From contig NZ_LISW01000004.1 in NCBI RefSeq assembly GCF_001905735.1, positions 496,001 to 560,000 on the forward strand: a stretch of DNA of 64,000 bases, in the 5' to 3' direction. Shown here piece by piece: positions 18,386 to 26,358 of the stretch. The notes under the pieces were generated by a model. It was not told where the DNA came from, did not search any database, and saw only the letters and a list, made by a program, of their open reading frames with translations. This DNA comes from Streptomyces sp. CB01249 (GTDB taxonomy: Bacteria > Actinomycetota > Actinomycetes > Streptomycetales > Streptomycetaceae). Made by a program: the position numbers and the translations under genes. Within the stretch, counting starts at the first letter, position 1, and every line of letters starts with the position of its first letter.

Positions 18386-18386
18386 C
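18344..18386 (+). repeat. attL: 43-bp direct repeat in the 3' half of tRNA-Thr
   Basis: The 43 bases from the anticodon loop (CTCGTAATG...) to one base past the tRNA end are repeated perfectly at 41323-41365. Integrases of tyrosine type typically recombine within the 3' half of a tRNA gene and restore the tRNA at one end. This is that restored end. Confidence 0.92.
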
Positions 18387-18390
18387 AGCG

Positions 18391-18425
18391 AAACCCCAGG
18401 ACTCACTCGCCGTGACCTGGGGTTT
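18391..18425 (+). terminator. Island-encoded terminator behind the restored tRNA
   Basis: A 10-bp stem has arms AAACCCCAGG and CCTGGGGTTT around a 15-nt loop. It is close in sequence to the hairpin behind the displaced tRNA end at 41373-41402, but with a different loop. The island therefore seems to bring its own replacement terminator for the tRNA it restores. Confidence 0.75.
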
Positions 18426-18945
18426 TGTGCTTTTCGAGATCAATCCTTAGTGGCGGGGCACTCCTCTAGGGGCACCATGGTCGCCTCCGGTGGACGACCG
18501 GTGGACAGGCGGACGGCGAGCGTGCAGAGCGGTGGACGAGCGAGCGACCCACGACAGGGCCGAGTCAGGAACTCATCTGTGGTTCAGCACCGATGGTCTT
18601 GCGGGAGGGTTCCGGGAGTTCCTATAAGACGGAGGCTGAGGTGCGAGCGATGGATCCGTATGCGTCGGCAACTGGCCAGTTCTATGGGTGATTCGGGCAG
18701 CGCGGTCGTGGAGGAACGCCTCCTGCCGGTACTCCTGTCCGACCTGGCCTGTAGCGGAGGCCAGGGCAGCGGTCCGGGACGGCGCCGCAGGGATGGCCGG
18801 TCGGGCGGTCGCCGAACGCTTGCGTACAGTGACCGCGGCGACGTGCCTCGGACTCATTCAACTAGGGTGTGCTCGCAGTGCGTGCAGGCCCCTCGCGCAG
18901 CGTGGACGGGGCTGGACGGTAGTCGGGACGGAGCAGACGGCGGAT
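18426..18945. other. Left end of the island, non-coding, with GGTGGAC repeats
   Basis: No gene with sensible codon use lies between the tRNA terminator and mad2. GGTGGAC occurs at 18489-18495, 18500-18506 and 18531-18537, within 190 bp of attL. Short repeats of this kind next to an att site can be integrase arm-binding sites, but that is only a guess. The mad2 promoter must lie in the right part of this stretch. Confidence 0.5.
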
Positions 18946-21153
18946 ATGGCGGACGAGCAGCTGGGCCTTGGATTTTCCGTGCCGGAGGAGCCCAAGAAGC
19001 GTTCCGAGGCGGCCGCACCGCCTCGTGCGCTCGGGGATGACGAGACGATCGACTACATCACGGGCAAGGACATCCTCAAGCTGACCGAGGCCGAGAAGGT
19101 CCGCCAGCACATCGCCCGGGTTCTTGTGCACCAGTACGGAATCAACCCCGATGACATGAAGCGGGACTACACGATCGAGATTCCGGCCCCTGATGGCGGC
19201 CGCAAGACCCGCAAGAAGGTCAGCATCGCGGTCTTCGCGCCGGGCGAGGCGAAGACCCCCGATCATCTGCGGCGCATCGTCATGACCAAACCGCGTCCCA
19301 GGACCGGCCGCACCGTCACCAAGATCCGTACGCACGAGCAAGCGACGAGCGACATCGAGGAGCTCCAGTTCCTGATGAGCGTGGCAGGGCCGGAGTGTCA
19401 TCTGGGGCTGTGGACCGACGACATCGACCTGTACTTCGTGGAGAAGCTCAAGCGCGACGACGAAGGGCGGAAGGTCCGCTTCGAGGACAGGTTCCGGCCG
19501 CTGCCGAACTGGCCCCGAGGGGACGACTCGGCCTTCGACGCCACCGGTGACGCGACCTCGCTGAAGGAGATCAGGCGGGCGGACAAGTACATGCTCCGTT
19601 TCGCCTTCCGGCGCTGCCACAACTACATCCACGGCAACGAGGGGCTGCCCAAGGATGCGGCGTTCTGGCAGTTCCTCTACGTCCTCTTCGCGAAGATCTA
19701 CGACGAGCGCCAGGTCCGCGAGGAGGGCAGGGACTCGCGCTTCCGTATCGACATTGCGGACCTGGTGCGGACCGAGACGACCGCCACCGGGGCCAAGCGC
19801 AGGTCAGGAAGCCCTGAGGTGGCAGGCCGGGTCAAGGAGCTTTTCCAGGAGGTGAGGGAGTTCTACAAGGACCAGAAGCTCTTCGACCACCGGGACGAAC
19901 TCAGCCTGACCGACCAGGCGCTCACCTTCATCGTCGGTGAGCTGGCCCCCTACGACTTGGGAAGCACCGACATCGACGCCAAGGGCGTCGCCTATCAGGA
20001 GTTGGTCGGCGACAATCTGCGCGGCGACCGAGGTCAGTACTTCACGCCCAACGAAGCGGTGAAGCTGGTCGTCGACATCCTCGACCCGAAGGAGCACGAG
20101 ACCGTCTTCGACCCGTGCTGCGGCACGGGAGGTTTCCTGCGCGAGACCCTGAACCATCTGCTGCGCAAGTGGCAGAAGGCCGAGGAGGACGGCGCCACCT
20201 TCACCAACGCCAAGGAACTGGCGCTGAAGATGGCCGACCACCGCCGGAAGCTGGCCGCCTACGCGGACGAGCACCTCTTCGGCGCCGACTTCGACCCCTT
20301 CCTGCGCCGGGCCACCGTGATGAGCCTGATGACGCTCACCGACACGGCCGGACACGCCTTCCACATGGATTCGCTCGCGTTCCCGGACAGTCACCTGGCG
20401 GGCAACGACGAGGCGATGCGTTTCCCGCAGATACAGCTTGGCAAGCTGGATGTACTTATGACGAACCCGCCGTTCGGTTCGGACATCCCGGTGTCCGAGG
20501 ACATGATCCTCACGAAGTTCCGCAAGACCGGAGGCCAGTTCGGCGTCGCCTACAACTGGACCCGTGACAAGGACACCGGGAAGCTGGTCAGGGCGGGCGA
20601 GTCGACCGCGGTCTCGCCGGAACAACTTTTCGTCCAGCGGGCTGTGGAGTGGGTCAGGCCCGGCGGGCGTATCGGCATCGTCCTGCCGAACGGCATCCTG
20701 TCCAACCCAGGCCCCTCCGACGAGGCGGTCCGGCGCTACATCCTCGACCAGTGCTGGGTCCTGGGCAGCGTGGAACTCCCCGTGGAGACCTTTATCGCCG
20801 AGGCCAACGTCAACATCCTCACCACCCTGCTCTTCCTGCGCCGCAAGACGGTCGAGGAGCGGCAGGAGGAGGTCGAGTTCGGCAAGGCCGACTACCCGGT
20901 GTTCATGGCCGTCGCCGAGAAGGTCGGCATCGACCGCCGAGGGAACAAGGTCTACGTGCGCACCCCGGACGGCGAGATCGTGACCGAGGAGAAGACGGAG
21001 CACGAGATCCTGCGGATCGGCGGTGCCGAGGTGCGGCGCAGTATCAGCCGCCGCGAACCCGTGCTCGACAACGACCTGCCGAAGATCGCCGAGGCGTACC
21101 ACGAGTTCTCCGAGCGCCACGCTCACGAATTCCCCTGGAACGCGCGCTCGTGA
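18946..21153 (+). CDS. mad2: MAD2: N6-adenine DNA methyltransferase (HsdM-like) of MADS
   Basis: This 735-residue protein is of the type I modification-subunit class. The N-terminal 350 residues include an HsdM-like N-terminal and HSDR-N-like region (YITGKDILKLTEAEKVRQHI). The catalytic domain follows, with SAM motif I VFDPCCGTGGFL at about residues 386-397 and catalytic motif IV MTNPPFGSD at about 505-513. It should methylate host DNA at a site chosen by the specificity protein encoded three genes downstream, marking self in the defence system. The start ATG at 18946 (MADEQLGLGFSVPEEP) was chosen because the open frame upstream has atypical composition. Its stop overlaps the GTG of mad3 (GTGATC). 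The family is certain; the MADS name is by context. Confidence 0.85.
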   Translation: MADEQLGLGFSVPEEPKKRSEAAAPPRALGDDETIDYITGKDILKLTEAEKVRQHIARVLVHQYGINPDDMKRDYTIEIPAPDGGRKTRKKVSIAVFAPGEAKTPDHLRRIVMTKPRPRTGRTVTKIRTHEQATSDIEELQFLMSVAGPECHLGLWTDDIDLYFVEKLKRDDEGRKVRFEDRFRPLPNWPRGDDSAFDATGDATSLKEIRRADKYMLRFAFRRCHNYIHGNEGLPKDAAFWQFLYVLFAKIYDERQVREEGRDSRFRIDIADLVRTETTATGAKRRSGSPEVAGRVKELFQEVREFYKDQKLFDHRDELSLTDQALTFIVGELAPYDLGSTDIDAKGVAYQELVGDNLRGDRGQYFTPNEAVKLVVDILDPKEHETVFDPCCGTGGFLRETLNHLLRKWQKAEEDGATFTNAKELALKMADHRRKLAAYADEHLFGADFDPFLRRATVMSLMTLTDTAGHAFHMDSLAFPDSHLAGNDEAMRFPQIQLGKLDVLMTNPPFGSDIPVSEDMILTKFRKTGGQFGVAYNWTRDKDTGKLVRAGESTAVSPEQLFVQRAVEWVRPGGRIGIVLPNGILSNPGPSDEAVRRYILDQCWVLGSVELPVETFIAEANVNILTTLLFLRRKTVEERQEEVEFGKADYPVFMAVAEKVGIDRRGNKVYVRTPDGEIVTEEKTEHEILRIGGAEVRRSISRREPVLDNDLPKIAEAYHEFSERHAHEFPWNARS

Positions 21154-22478
21154 TCACCCGTATCGAGGCCTACAACTACCGCTGCTTCGAGAACCTTGCC
21201 GTCGACCTGGCCGGTTTCCATGTGCTGGCCGGTGCCAACGGCTCTGGCAAGAGCACGCTGCTCGACATTCCGCTCCTGCTCGCCGAGCTGCTCGGCGCCG
21301 AGCGGATCGAGGACGCCTTCCTGCGTCCGTCCACCCGCACCGGCCGGCCGCCGCGCGCCCAGTCGCTTAGCGAGCCCGCGCACCGGGGCCGGGCCGGCGG
21401 TTTCGGCTTCGCGATGGAGGCGCGGCTCCCGGCGGAGATCACCGAGCTTCTCGCCGAGGCCACCCGCAACCCGCGCCTTCCGCTCCCCACCCACCTGCGG
21501 TACGAGTTGCACCTCGCCCCGGTCGAGGGCGGCCGGGGGGTCGAGATCGCGGGGGAGTACCTGGTGCTGTTCCCCGAGGAGCATCCGGTACGTCCGGTGC
21601 CGGGGGAGCGGGCCTTCGAGGACCCGGACGAGACCGTGACCACCGGGCGGGGTGGCAGTCGCCGGGTCCGGTGGGCCTGGGAGGAGAACTGGCGCCCGGT
21701 GATCGCCCGCACCGGCGGTCCGGTGGCGCGTTTCACCTCTGAGACCGGGGGACAGCCCCCGCTGACCTGGCAGAGCCCGCACAGTCGGCTCGCGCTGGAC
21801 ACGGTTCCGTTCGACGAGGCGCAATTCCCGGTCGCCCTGTGGTTCCGTTCCCTGCTGAAGGAGGGAACGCTCGCCTACGCCCCCGACTGGGCCGCGCTGC
21901 GCCAGGCCGCCCCACCCGTCGGCCGCAACCCCCAGCTCGATCCCGTCGGTCGCAACACCCCCTGGCTGGCCCTTCGCCTCAAGGGTGAGGACAAGGAGCT
22001 GTACGACGCTTGGGTGGACCTGGTCCGGATTGCGCTGCCGCAGGTCCAGGCCATCGACGTCGTGGAACGCCCGGACGACCACCACGCCTATTTCCGCGTG
22101 ACGTACGCGGGCGGCCACGAGGTCACTTCCTCGGGCCTGTCCGACGGCACACTGCGCGTCTTCGCCCTGACGCTGATCGCCTTCATGCCCGACCCGCCGG
22201 CCCTGCTCGTCACGGAGGAACCGGAGAACGGCATCTACCCGCAAGCCATCGAGATCGTCACGCAGGCGCTGCAAGCCGTACGGGACTGTCAGGTGCTGGT
22301 GGCCACACAGTCGCCGCTGGTCCTGGCCAACGTGGAGCTGCCGGACGTGCTCGCCACGCGTGTCGACTACGCCACCGGTGCGGTGACCGTCGTGGGCGGG
22401 GACCGGCATCCGCGGCTGGCCGACTGGCGGGGAGATCTTGATCTGGGGACGCTGTTCGCGACAGGGGTGTTCGAGTGA
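21150..22478 (+). CDS. mad3: MAD3: AAA (SMC/OLD-like) ATPase of MADS
   Basis: This 442-residue AAA_21-type ATPase starts VITRIEAYNYRCFENLAVDL and has Walker A GANGSGKST at residues about 28-36. Near the C-terminus come the Walker B-like LLVTEEPENGIYP (about 350-362) and the H-loop-like VATQSPLVL (about 385-393). These are the features of OLD/RecF-like ATPases found in many defence modules. The region between carries basic and aromatic segments of unknown role. It overlaps mad2 by 4 nt and mad4 by 4 nt, so it is translationally coupled on both sides. It likely works with MAD4, whose fold looks TOPRIM-like, in the manner of OLD-type ATPase/nuclease pairs (inference). Confidence 0.82.
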   Translation: MITRIEAYNYRCFENLAVDLAGFHVLAGANGSGKSTLLDIPLLLAELLGAERIEDAFLRPSTRTGRPPRAQSLSEPAHRGRAGGFGFAMEARLPAEITELLAEATRNPRLPLPTHLRYELHLAPVEGGRGVEIAGEYLVLFPEEHPVRPVPGERAFEDPDETVTTGRGGSRRVRWAWEENWRPVIARTGGPVARFTSETGGQPPLTWQSPHSRLALDTVPFDEAQFPVALWFRSLLKEGTLAYAPDWAALRQAAPPVGRNPQLDPVGRNTPWLALRLKGEDKELYDAWVDLVRIALPQVQAIDVVERPDDHHAYFRVTYAGGHEVTSSGLSDGTLRVFALTLIAFMPDPPALLVTEEPENGIYPQAIEIVTQALQAVRDCQVLVATQSPLVLANVELPDVLATRVDYATGAVTVVGGDRHPRLADWRGDLDLGTLFATGVFE

Positions 22479-23257
22479 ACAAGGGGGCTGGGTCGAGGGC
22501 AAGGCGCGGTGGGAGAACGACCGCTCCGGTTCCTCGGCAGGCGACCGCGCCCGAGGCCGCATCTGGGAAGCGGGATGTGGTTTTCTTCGTCGCGGACCGG
22601 GGGATGAAGGCCATGATCGGCGCCTTCCTCGACCGCAAGGACATCCACCGCAAGGTGGGGTGTGGTCCCTTCGTCTTCGACGGTGAGCGGGACATCAAGG
22701 TCAGTGACAACAAGGACTCAGAGTTGCCGGTACGGGCTGGCGCGCTGCTGCAACCGTGGCGGGGCGAGTACGAGCGCGCGATCGTGGTTATGGACCACGC
22801 CTACGCGGGCGCGCCACCCGTTGTCGAGATTCGCAAGCGCATCAGCAAGCAGCTGGAGGACTTCTGGCCGCAGTACGAGGTTGTGGTCATCGAGCCGGAG
22901 CTGGAGAACTGGTTCTGGTCGGACCACACCGAGGTGATCAAGAAGGCCCTCGTGTGGCGGCCGAGGAAGGGCGACGAGCGCACGCCGCGTCAAGTCCTGG
23001 AGGACGCCGGCCTGTGGATTCAGGGCAGGGACAAGCCCGACGATCCGAAGGGGGCCGTCGAATACCTGCACAGGCTGAAGTACACGGGCCCTAAGAACAA
23101 CGGCATCTTCCGGCGCTTCGCCGAGCAGGTTCCTTCCGTACGGGGGTGCACGGACGCGTCGTTCAGGCAACTCACGGCGACTCTTGCGGCCTGGTTCCCG
23201 CCGATCGGTACCACGACCGCATACATGACGACCACGACGACGGAGCACGGGCAGTGA
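22475..23257 (+). CDS. mad4: MAD4: TOPRIM/DUF4276-like protein of MADS
   Basis: This 260-residue protein has a basic N-terminal tail (residues 1-27) and a core beginning DVVFFVADRGMKAMIGAFL. It contains AIVVMDHAYAGAP (residues about 90-102) and VVVIEPELENWFW (about 133-145). The spacing of these acidic segments recalls TOPRIM/DUF4276 proteins that accompany OLD-like ATPases, although the first glutamate motif is replaced by ADRG. It might be a nuclease or an inactive partner. It is coupled to mad3 and mad5 by GTGA overlaps. The assignment to MAD4 is mainly positional. Confidence 0.72.
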   Translation: MNKGAGSRARRGGRTTAPVPRQATAPEAASGKRDVVFFVADRGMKAMIGAFLDRKDIHRKVGCGPFVFDGERDIKVSDNKDSELPVRAGALLQPWRGEYERAIVVMDHAYAGAPPVVEIRKRISKQLEDFWPQYEVVVIEPELENWFWSDHTEVIKKALVWRPRKGDERTPRQVLEDAGLWIQGRDKPDDPKGAVEYLHRLKYTGPKNNGIFRRFAEQVPSVRGCTDASFRQLTATLAAWFPPIGTTTAYMTTTTTEHGQ

Positions 23258-24687
23258 AGATCGCGGCGAAGGACAATCCGGTACGGCTGGGGTGGCTGCG
23301 CGAGCAGGGGCTTCGGATGGACGCGGCGCCGTATCTGTCGGGGGCGTTCGAGGCACGGAAGTTGTTGGAGCGGTTGCCGCGTACGGTGCTGTTGCGGGAG
23401 GTCACCCGGGGCGGGGCAGGGATCTTCCATGCGGGGCGGCCTTTGCGGCGCTGGGTCACCGCGCCGGAACACGGGGTTCGGTTCTTCTCCAGCACGGACA
23501 TCATGGAGGCGGACTTCTCGAATCTGCCGTTGATCTCCAAGACATCCGTCGCGCTCAATCCGCGCCTGACGATTCGGGCGGGCTGGACTCTGATCACGCG
23601 CTCAGGAAACGTCGGCCGTATCGCGTACGCCCGTCCTGACATCGACGGATACACATGCAGCGAGCATGTGATGAGAGTCGTACCTGGCCAGGGACTCATT
23701 CCCTCTGGGTACCTCAACACGTTCCTACGCAGCCGCTTCGGTGTTCCGATCGTTGCCAGCCAGGCGTACGGCGCGATCATTCAGCACATCGAGCCGCATC
23801 ACATCGAAGGGCTTCCGGTTCCGCGCTTTGATTCGGCGCTCGAAGAGGAGATCCACGACCTTGTCGAGGAGTCGGCCAAGCTGCGGGCCGAGTTCCAGGC
23901 GGGTGTGGTCGGGGCGACCGAGGATCTGTTCAGGACAGCGGGGCTTGAGGAACTGATCGACCTGAGGTGGCATGACCAACCTCGGGATCTGGGCTTCGAA
24001 CAGCGGAAGTTGACGCCTACGACGCTGCGGGCGTTGAACTATCAGCCGAAGGCTCGGCGGATTTTGGACGCGTTGCGTGATGTGGGCCATCGAACGCTTG
24101 GTGAGATCTGCAAGGAGAAGGAGGAGGGGGGGCAGCTCAGTCGGGGCCTGCGCTTTATGCGTGTGGACGGAGCAGAAGATCCTCGCTACAGCTATCAGCT
24201 TGTGGGGCAGAGGCAGGCGTTTTGGCTGCGGCCAGAGGGGCGTTGGATCAGTAAGGCAAAGACGTCGCGTGAGGTGCTGGCCAAGGATGAGACGATCCTT
24301 GTTGCCTCTCAGGGCACGCTGGGTGAGAACGAGGTGTACTGCCGACCGATCTTTGCCACCGGAGCATGGCTGTCGTACGCGTACTCGGAACACTTCCTCC
24401 GGATCAGGAGCGGCGATCCCGACATCCCAGGCGCCTACCTCTTTGCTTTCCTCCGCTCCGAAGCTATGTTCCGCGTCCTGCGTTCCATGTCCACCGGCGG
24501 GAAGCAGCAGGACATTCACGAGACGCTGCGCGCTCAGATCCCCGTTCCTGTCCTCACCGCACCTGACCGAGAGCGCATTGCAGAAACGGTCCGTAGCGCC
24601 TTCCGGAAGCGGGATGAGGCTGACAAGAAGGAAGACAGGGCTCTGGAGCTGTTGGAACAGGCGGTGTTGGCGCACAGCGCGTCTTGA
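23254..24687 (+). CDS. mad5: MAD5: type I restriction specificity (HsdS-like) subunit of MADS
   Basis: This 477-residue protein has two target-recognition halves, as in HsdS. Each has a TRD-like block (residues about 45-190 and 290-430), with the phrases RAGWTLITRSGNVGRIAYARPD and DETILVASQGTLGENEVYC at equivalent positions. Each is followed by a helical spacer (LEEEIHDLVEESAKLRAEF and RERIAETVRSAFRKRDEADKK). It should give MAD2 its DNA sequence specificity. A GTG start at 23254 overlaps the mad4 stop. The codon choice is less GC-biased than in the core genes, in keeping with acquired DNA. A good terminator follows 9 bp after the stop. Confidence 0.85.
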   Translation: MKIAAKDNPVRLGWLREQGLRMDAAPYLSGAFEARKLLERLPRTVLLREVTRGGAGIFHAGRPLRRWVTAPEHGVRFFSSTDIMEADFSNLPLISKTSVALNPRLTIRAGWTLITRSGNVGRIAYARPDIDGYTCSEHVMRVVPGQGLIPSGYLNTFLRSRFGVPIVASQAYGAIIQHIEPHHIEGLPVPRFDSALEEEIHDLVEESAKLRAEFQAGVVGATEDLFRTAGLEELIDLRWHDQPRDLGFEQRKLTPTTLRALNYQPKARRILDALRDVGHRTLGEICKEKEEGGQLSRGLRFMRVDGAEDPRYSYQLVGQRQAFWLRPEGRWISKAKTSREVLAKDETILVASQGTLGENEVYCRPIFATGAWLSYAYSEHFLRIRSGDPDIPGAYLFAFLRSEAMFRVLRSMSTGGKQQDIHETLRAQIPVPVLTAPDRERIAETVRSAFRKRDEADKKEDRALELLEQAVLAHSAS

Positions 24688-24696
24688 GTCGTGGTC

Positions 24697-24730
24697 AGCT
24701 CTGTTCCGTCTGACATGGCGGAACAGAGCT
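24697..24730 (+). terminator. Terminator of the mad2-mad5 operon
   Basis: A 12-bp perfect stem (24697-24708 and 24719-24730) encloses a 10-nt loop and starts 9 bp after the mad5 stop. It ends the first half of the defence system and confirms that mad6-mad8 need their own promoter. Confidence 0.8.
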
Positions 24731-24781
24731 GGATAACTCGGCTCGCCGAGCGTTGTGGGACCGGGGCGTCAACAGAACGGG

Positions 24782-24999
24782 TCAGATGGTGCGTTCCGCG
24801 CTGTTCTTCACCGACGTAATGAACGCGTCCCATGGGCCTGGGGTGAAGAACAGCGCGGGGGCAGCGGCGTTTTGCTGTCACGTACGGGAACCAGACCATC
24901 GAGGCCGTCGGCCACTTCGGCACACTCGCTTCCGCTATCGCCTGTGCTGTAGCCGGACTTGCGCCAGTGGGCGACGCTCAGGTCTGGGGTAGCTCGCAT
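24782..24999 (-). pseudogene. DUF397 protein gene, frameshifted
   Basis: The N-terminal 45 codons read as a normal DUF397 protein (LSVAHWRKSGYSTGDSG, CAEVADGLDGLVPVRDSKTP). After that the frame is wrong, but the next frame gives the expected C-terminus (ALFFTPGPWDAFITSVKN, stop at 24782). The lesion lies in a run of C residues around 24860-24866. DUF397 genes usually follow an XRE/DUF5753 regulator, and here the start overlaps the end of one. A 16-bp perfect inverted repeat (24797-24812 and 24843-24858) lies in its 3' end. It is a broken gene, or a sequencing error if only this lesion existed, but its partner is also broken. Confidence 0.8.
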
Positions 25000-25825
25000 G
25001 GCTTCAAGTTCTCCATCGCCGCTTCGATCAATGTTGCCGACGCCTCCGGCGAGAGAGCGCAGGCTTTCGTGCGATCGTAGTCTCGAAGTCGCTGACCGAC
25101 GGTCGCCCGGTCGTCGAAGATATCTCCGCTGGCCCCACCTTCCTGATGGGCGGTGGTGGAGTTGTCGGGCAAGGTGAGCAGGATAGTGATGCCGTTCATC
25201 CCTGCGTACTCTCCGGCCTCGAAAGGGATGACCTGGATCGTCGTGCGCTCAGTGTCCACAAGTGGGGAGTAGCGCTGCGAGTTGCTCGCGCATCACAGCT
25301 GGCCCGCCTACTGTGCGGCGTAGGACTGCGCATTAAGAATCGCCTAATAGTCTGGTGGGTTGTCACTCCGCAGAACCTCCTGGCGGCTCATCTGGTCCGC
25401 TGCCAGGCTGGCGATCTTCTCTGAGGTAGCAGACGGATGGGAACGGCGGAAAGCGGCGCGGGCGTACGCTGGCGTCTGGAGCAGCCCCGGCACAAGCGTC
25501 GCCCCGTACGCTTGAAACCGCGCCGCCTTCGCCTCCAGCTCCAAGCAGTGGTCGAACCGCCTCGGCGTGTGCTCCTGCTTGACGCCCTCCACAACCCCTG
25601 GAACAACTCCCCCGTCCCAAACGCCACATCCAGCTTCTCCGAGAGCGGCGGCAACGGAAGTCGTTCCGCCGTCTCCACCCCGTGCAGGTGCGTCTTGATG
25701 TAGTTGACCACGTACGACAGGCCGTCCAGGGACATCCGCGCGATCTGCCGCTGGCGGTGCAGCTCGGTGCCGTACAACTCCCCGGCCGAACGGGCAGGTT
25801 TCAGGTCACGTGCGCCAATGGCCAT
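24978..25825 (-). pseudogene. XRE-family/DUF5753 regulator, decayed
   Basis: Pieces of one XRE-DUF5753 protein are spread over different frames. The HTH part (MAIGARDLKPARSAGELYG... to FGTGELFQGLW) is in one frame down to about 25600. A middle part (DHCLELEAKAARFQAYG, LVPGLLQTPAYARA) is in another and ends at an early TAG (25344-25346). A fragment AVMREQLAALLP lies near 25270, and the C-terminus (TIQVIPFEAGEYAGMNG) is in the original series again. At least three lesions are needed, so this is true decay rather than a single error. A 14-bp palindrome, CCAATGGCCATTGG, covers the start codon (25815-25828). Such regulators with DUF397 partners are very common in Streptomyces. Confidence 0.85.
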
Positions 25826-25828
25826 TGG
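25815..25828. promoter_or_regulatory. Palindrome at the start of the XRE pseudogene (possible old operator)
   Basis: The 14-bp perfect palindrome CCAATGGCCATTGG lies exactly on the ATG of the decayed XRE gene, 19 bp from the divergent small reading frame. Its position suggests an autoregulatory operator left over from the time the regulator worked. Confidence 0.35.
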
Positions 25829-25846
25829 GAGCGCACCCCCGGTCAG

Positions 25847-25963
25847 GTGCCCCTCCGGCGGTGGACCGCGCGGCTCGAGCACGTCGAACTCGTAGGTGCA
25901 GGCGCGGCGTTGAGCTCACAGGTGGCGCGCGTCGACGCCCGCAGCCCGCAGGAGGTCCTGTGA
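25847..25963 (+). CDS. Very small hypothetical frame, divergent from the XRE pseudogene
   Basis: This is a 38-codon frame starting VPLRRWTARLEHVELVG and ending SPQEVL. Its stop overlaps a GTG (GTGA at 25960) that has GGAGG 4-5 bp upstream, so it looks coupled to the next gene. It may be the tail of a longer gene or a real small protein. No family is recognised. Confidence 0.3.
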   Translation: MPLRRWTARLEHVELVGAGAALSSQVARVDARSPQEVL

Positions 25964-25973
25964 CCCGGCCGCC

Positions 25974-26321
25974 GTGCAACTGACGTACGACCGGAAACGC
26001 CACCGTGCCCAGGACGGCCGTACCGTCGTCCGAGCCCCGGACCTTCCGAAACCCAACGCCTACGACCCGCCCGTCGGTCTTCCCGGCCTCTTCGTCGGAG
26101 CCCTCGTGCTCGACCAGGAGACCGGACGCGACGGCACCTTGCGGGACGTGGTCCTCTATCTGCCCGCCGACGTTCTGCTGGGCCCAGAAACACGCCCTGC
26201 CCGCCGGCTTGCCTTTCTCCGTCCGGTGGGCGGAGGCAGAGAGTGGACCACCGAGGTGGACCAGGTGGTTCCGGCGAGGCGTTTCCGTACCCACCGTGTG
26301 TCCGAGCCGGAGCCGGACTGA
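25974..26321 (+). CDS. Small hypothetical protein (possibly N-terminally frameshifted)
   Basis: This 115-residue protein begins VQLTYDRKRHRAQDGRTVVRAPD. It contains GLFVGALVLDQETGRDG, VLLGPETRPARRLAFLRPVGGG and REWTTEVDQVVPA. It resembles the small, Arg-rich proteins with a GGGREW segment that often lie beside XRE/DUF5753 genes in Streptomyces, whose function is unknown. The well-placed RBS GGAGG would suit a GTG at 25960, but that frame stops after seven codons. The true start may therefore have been lost by a one-base shift. It converges on the AIPR gene, 37 bp away. Confidence 0.5.
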   Translation: MQLTYDRKRHRAQDGRTVVRAPDLPKPNAYDPPVGLPGLFVGALVLDQETGRDGTLRDVVLYLPADVLLGPETRPARRLAFLRPVGGGREWTTEVDQVVPARRFRTHRVSEPEPD

Positions 26322-26358
26322 GCGCATCGATCAGCTGTACGCGGTGTCTAGCTCAAGC

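Noticed and set aside
18450..19040. Possible integrase or other gene at the left end of the island
   Set aside because: I looked for the tyrosine recombinase RHRY residues and for serine recombinase motifs. None appears, and the composition is Arg/Gly/Ser-rich shadow-like.
24797..24858. The inverted repeat as ends of an insertion sequence
   Set aside because: Only 30 bp lie between the arms and there is no transposase. It is within the remains of a DUF397 gene.
25806..26327. Minus-strand open frame opposite the small hypothetical gene
   Set aside because: The plus-strand frame has more natural protein composition and a GGGREW segment seen in related small proteins. The minus one looks like a shadow.
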